DNA of 6,145 nt, taken from positions 1 through 6,145 of the forward strand of contig JASUSX010000130.1 in NCBI GenBank assembly GCA_030445875.1, in the 5' to 3' direction. This DNA comes from Clostridia bacterium (GTDB taxonomy: Bacteria > Bacillota > DSM-521 > Neomoorellales > Neomoorellaceae). Below are positions 5,456-6,145 of this stretch, one piece after another (within the stretch, counting starts at the first letter, position 1; the number at the start of each line of letters is the position of its first letter). The notes below the pieces were generated by a model. That model did not search any database and was not told where the DNA came from. It saw nothing but the letters and a program-made list of their open reading frames with translations. The position numbers and the translations under genes were made by a program.

Positions 5456-6145
5456 ATGGCCTGCAGGCGGGTGGTAATCGCCGGTACCCGCAGCGGAGTA
5501 GGCAAGACGAGTATCGCCACCGGTTTAATGGCCGCCCTGGCGGCCAGGGGTTACAAGGTTCAGGGCTTTAAGGTGGGCCCCGATTATATCGACCCCAGCT
5601 ATCACACCCTGGCTACAGGCAGGCCCTCCCGTAACCTGGATACCTTTTTAATGTCCCCGGCGAACGTCCTAGAGGTTTGCAGCCGGGCGTCCTCCGGGGC
5701 GGACATAGCCATTATCGAAGGGGTTATGGGCCTCTATGACGGCCACCGGGATGACGGCAGCGGCAGCACCGCTGCCATAGCCCGCCTGCTGGCGGCCCCG
5801 GTCCTCCTGGTTGTCGACGCTACCTCCCGCGGCCAGAGTGTGGCGGCCGAAGTCCTGGGGTATCAATCGCTGGATAAGAACCTGCATCTGGCCGGAGTAA
5901 TCCTGAACCAGGTGAGCAACGAGGACCACCTGGAGCTCCTGCGCCGGGCCATCAAAGATTATACCGGCCTTCCGGTGGTGGGCTGGCTACGGAAGGGGGC
6001 TTTGCCCCCGCTCCCTTCCCGGCACCTGGGCCTGATCCCGGCTGGTGAGCAAAAGGGACTCGCGGCCGCCATCAGGGAGCTGGCAGCCGCAGTAGCCGCC
6101 GGTATCGACCTGGAAGGGGTGGTTTCTCTGGCCGCCCTGGCCGGC
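5456..6145 (+). CDS. cbiA: Cobyrinic acid a,c-diamide synthase CbiA, 5' part only
   Basis: CbiA amidates the a and c side chains of cobyrinic acid using glutamine and ATP. From ATG 5456 the frame stays open for 230 codons to the right edge, roughly half of a usual protein of about 460 residues. The dethiobiotin-synthetase-like ATPase domain is present: P-loop AGTRSGVGKT (9-18), FKVGPDYIDPSYH (38-50), the CbiA-typical RPSRNLDTFLM (56-66), IIEGVMGLYDG (86-96), VLLVVDATSRGQSVAA (116-131) and AGVILNQVSNEDHLELL (146-162). GWLRKGALPPLPSRHLGLIP (176-195) marks the end of this domain. The glutamine amidotransferase domain lies beyond the window. KVGPDYIDP and the MGLYDG block separate it from CbiP. 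In aerobic-type organisms the homologue is CobB and acts on hydrogenobyrinic acid; the cbi context favours the cobalt-containing substrate. Confidence 0.95.
   Translation, partial: MACRRVVIAGTRSGVGKTSIATGLMAALAARGYKVQGFKVGPDYIDPSYHTLATGRPSRNLDTFLMSPANVLEVCSRASSGADIAIIEGVMGLYDGHRDDGSGSTAAIARLLAAPVLLVVDATSRGQSVAAEVLGYQSLDKNLHLAGVILNQVSNEDHLELLRRAIKDYTGLPVVGWLRKGALPPLPSRHLGLIPAGEQKGLAAAIRELAAAVAAGIDLEGVVSLAALAG

Noticed and set aside
1..6145. Cobalamin riboswitch, mobile element, CRISPR array or tRNA
   Set aside because: There is no non-coding space for them; all bases but 12 are accounted for by eight recognised genes, and no repeat array or RNA gene was seen.

Overview
The window is the middle of a cobalamin (vitamin B12) biosynthesis operon of the oxygen-independent, early-cobalt-insertion type. 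Eight genes all lie on the + strand: the 3' end of cbiG, then cbiH (cobJ), cbiJ (cobK), cbiX, cbiC, cbiP, cbiB, and the 5' part of cbiA, which runs off the right edge. Every base is coding except a 12-nt gap between cbiB and cbiA. Each of the first seven genes overlaps its downstream neighbour, by 1 to 56 nt.

The organism is most likely an anaerobic Gram-positive bacterium of the Firmicutes. The GC-rich codon use, strong purine-rich ribosome binding sites, frequent GTG/TTG starts, CbiG/CbiX-type enzymes and the resemblance of the proteins to thermophilic acetogens of the Moorella kind point that way. This placement is inference from protein style; no taxonomic marker gene is present.

Layout: 1-460 cbiG C-terminal domain (cobalt-precorrin-5A hydrolase); 406-1185 cbiH (C17-methyltransferase, ring contraction); 1182-1988 cbiJ (precorrin-6A reductase); 1933-2316 a short single-domain cbiX (cobalt chelatase); 2300-2938 cbiC (precorrin-8 methylmutase); 2938-4491 cbiP (cobyric acid synthase); 4469-5443 cbiB (cobinamide synthase, membrane protein); 5456 to the end cbiA (cobyrinic acid a,c-diamide synthase, ATP-binding half).

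Together CbiX loads cobalt into sirohydrochlorin, CbiH, CbiG, CbiJ and CbiC carry out part of the conversion to cobyrinic acid, CbiA and CbiP amidate the side chains, and CbiB attaches the aminopropanol arm. Missing from the window but required are CbiL, CbiF, CbiD, CbiE/CbiT, an adenosyltransferase and the nucleotide-loop genes; these presumably lie on either side. No promoter, riboswitch or terminator is visible, as expected inside an operon.

I found no undescribed system. The points most worth a second look are the single-domain CbiX in a presumed bacterium, the two long (55-56 nt) gene overlaps that extend the protein ends, and a G8 run at the cbiC/cbiP junction where a -1 slip would join the two reading frames.
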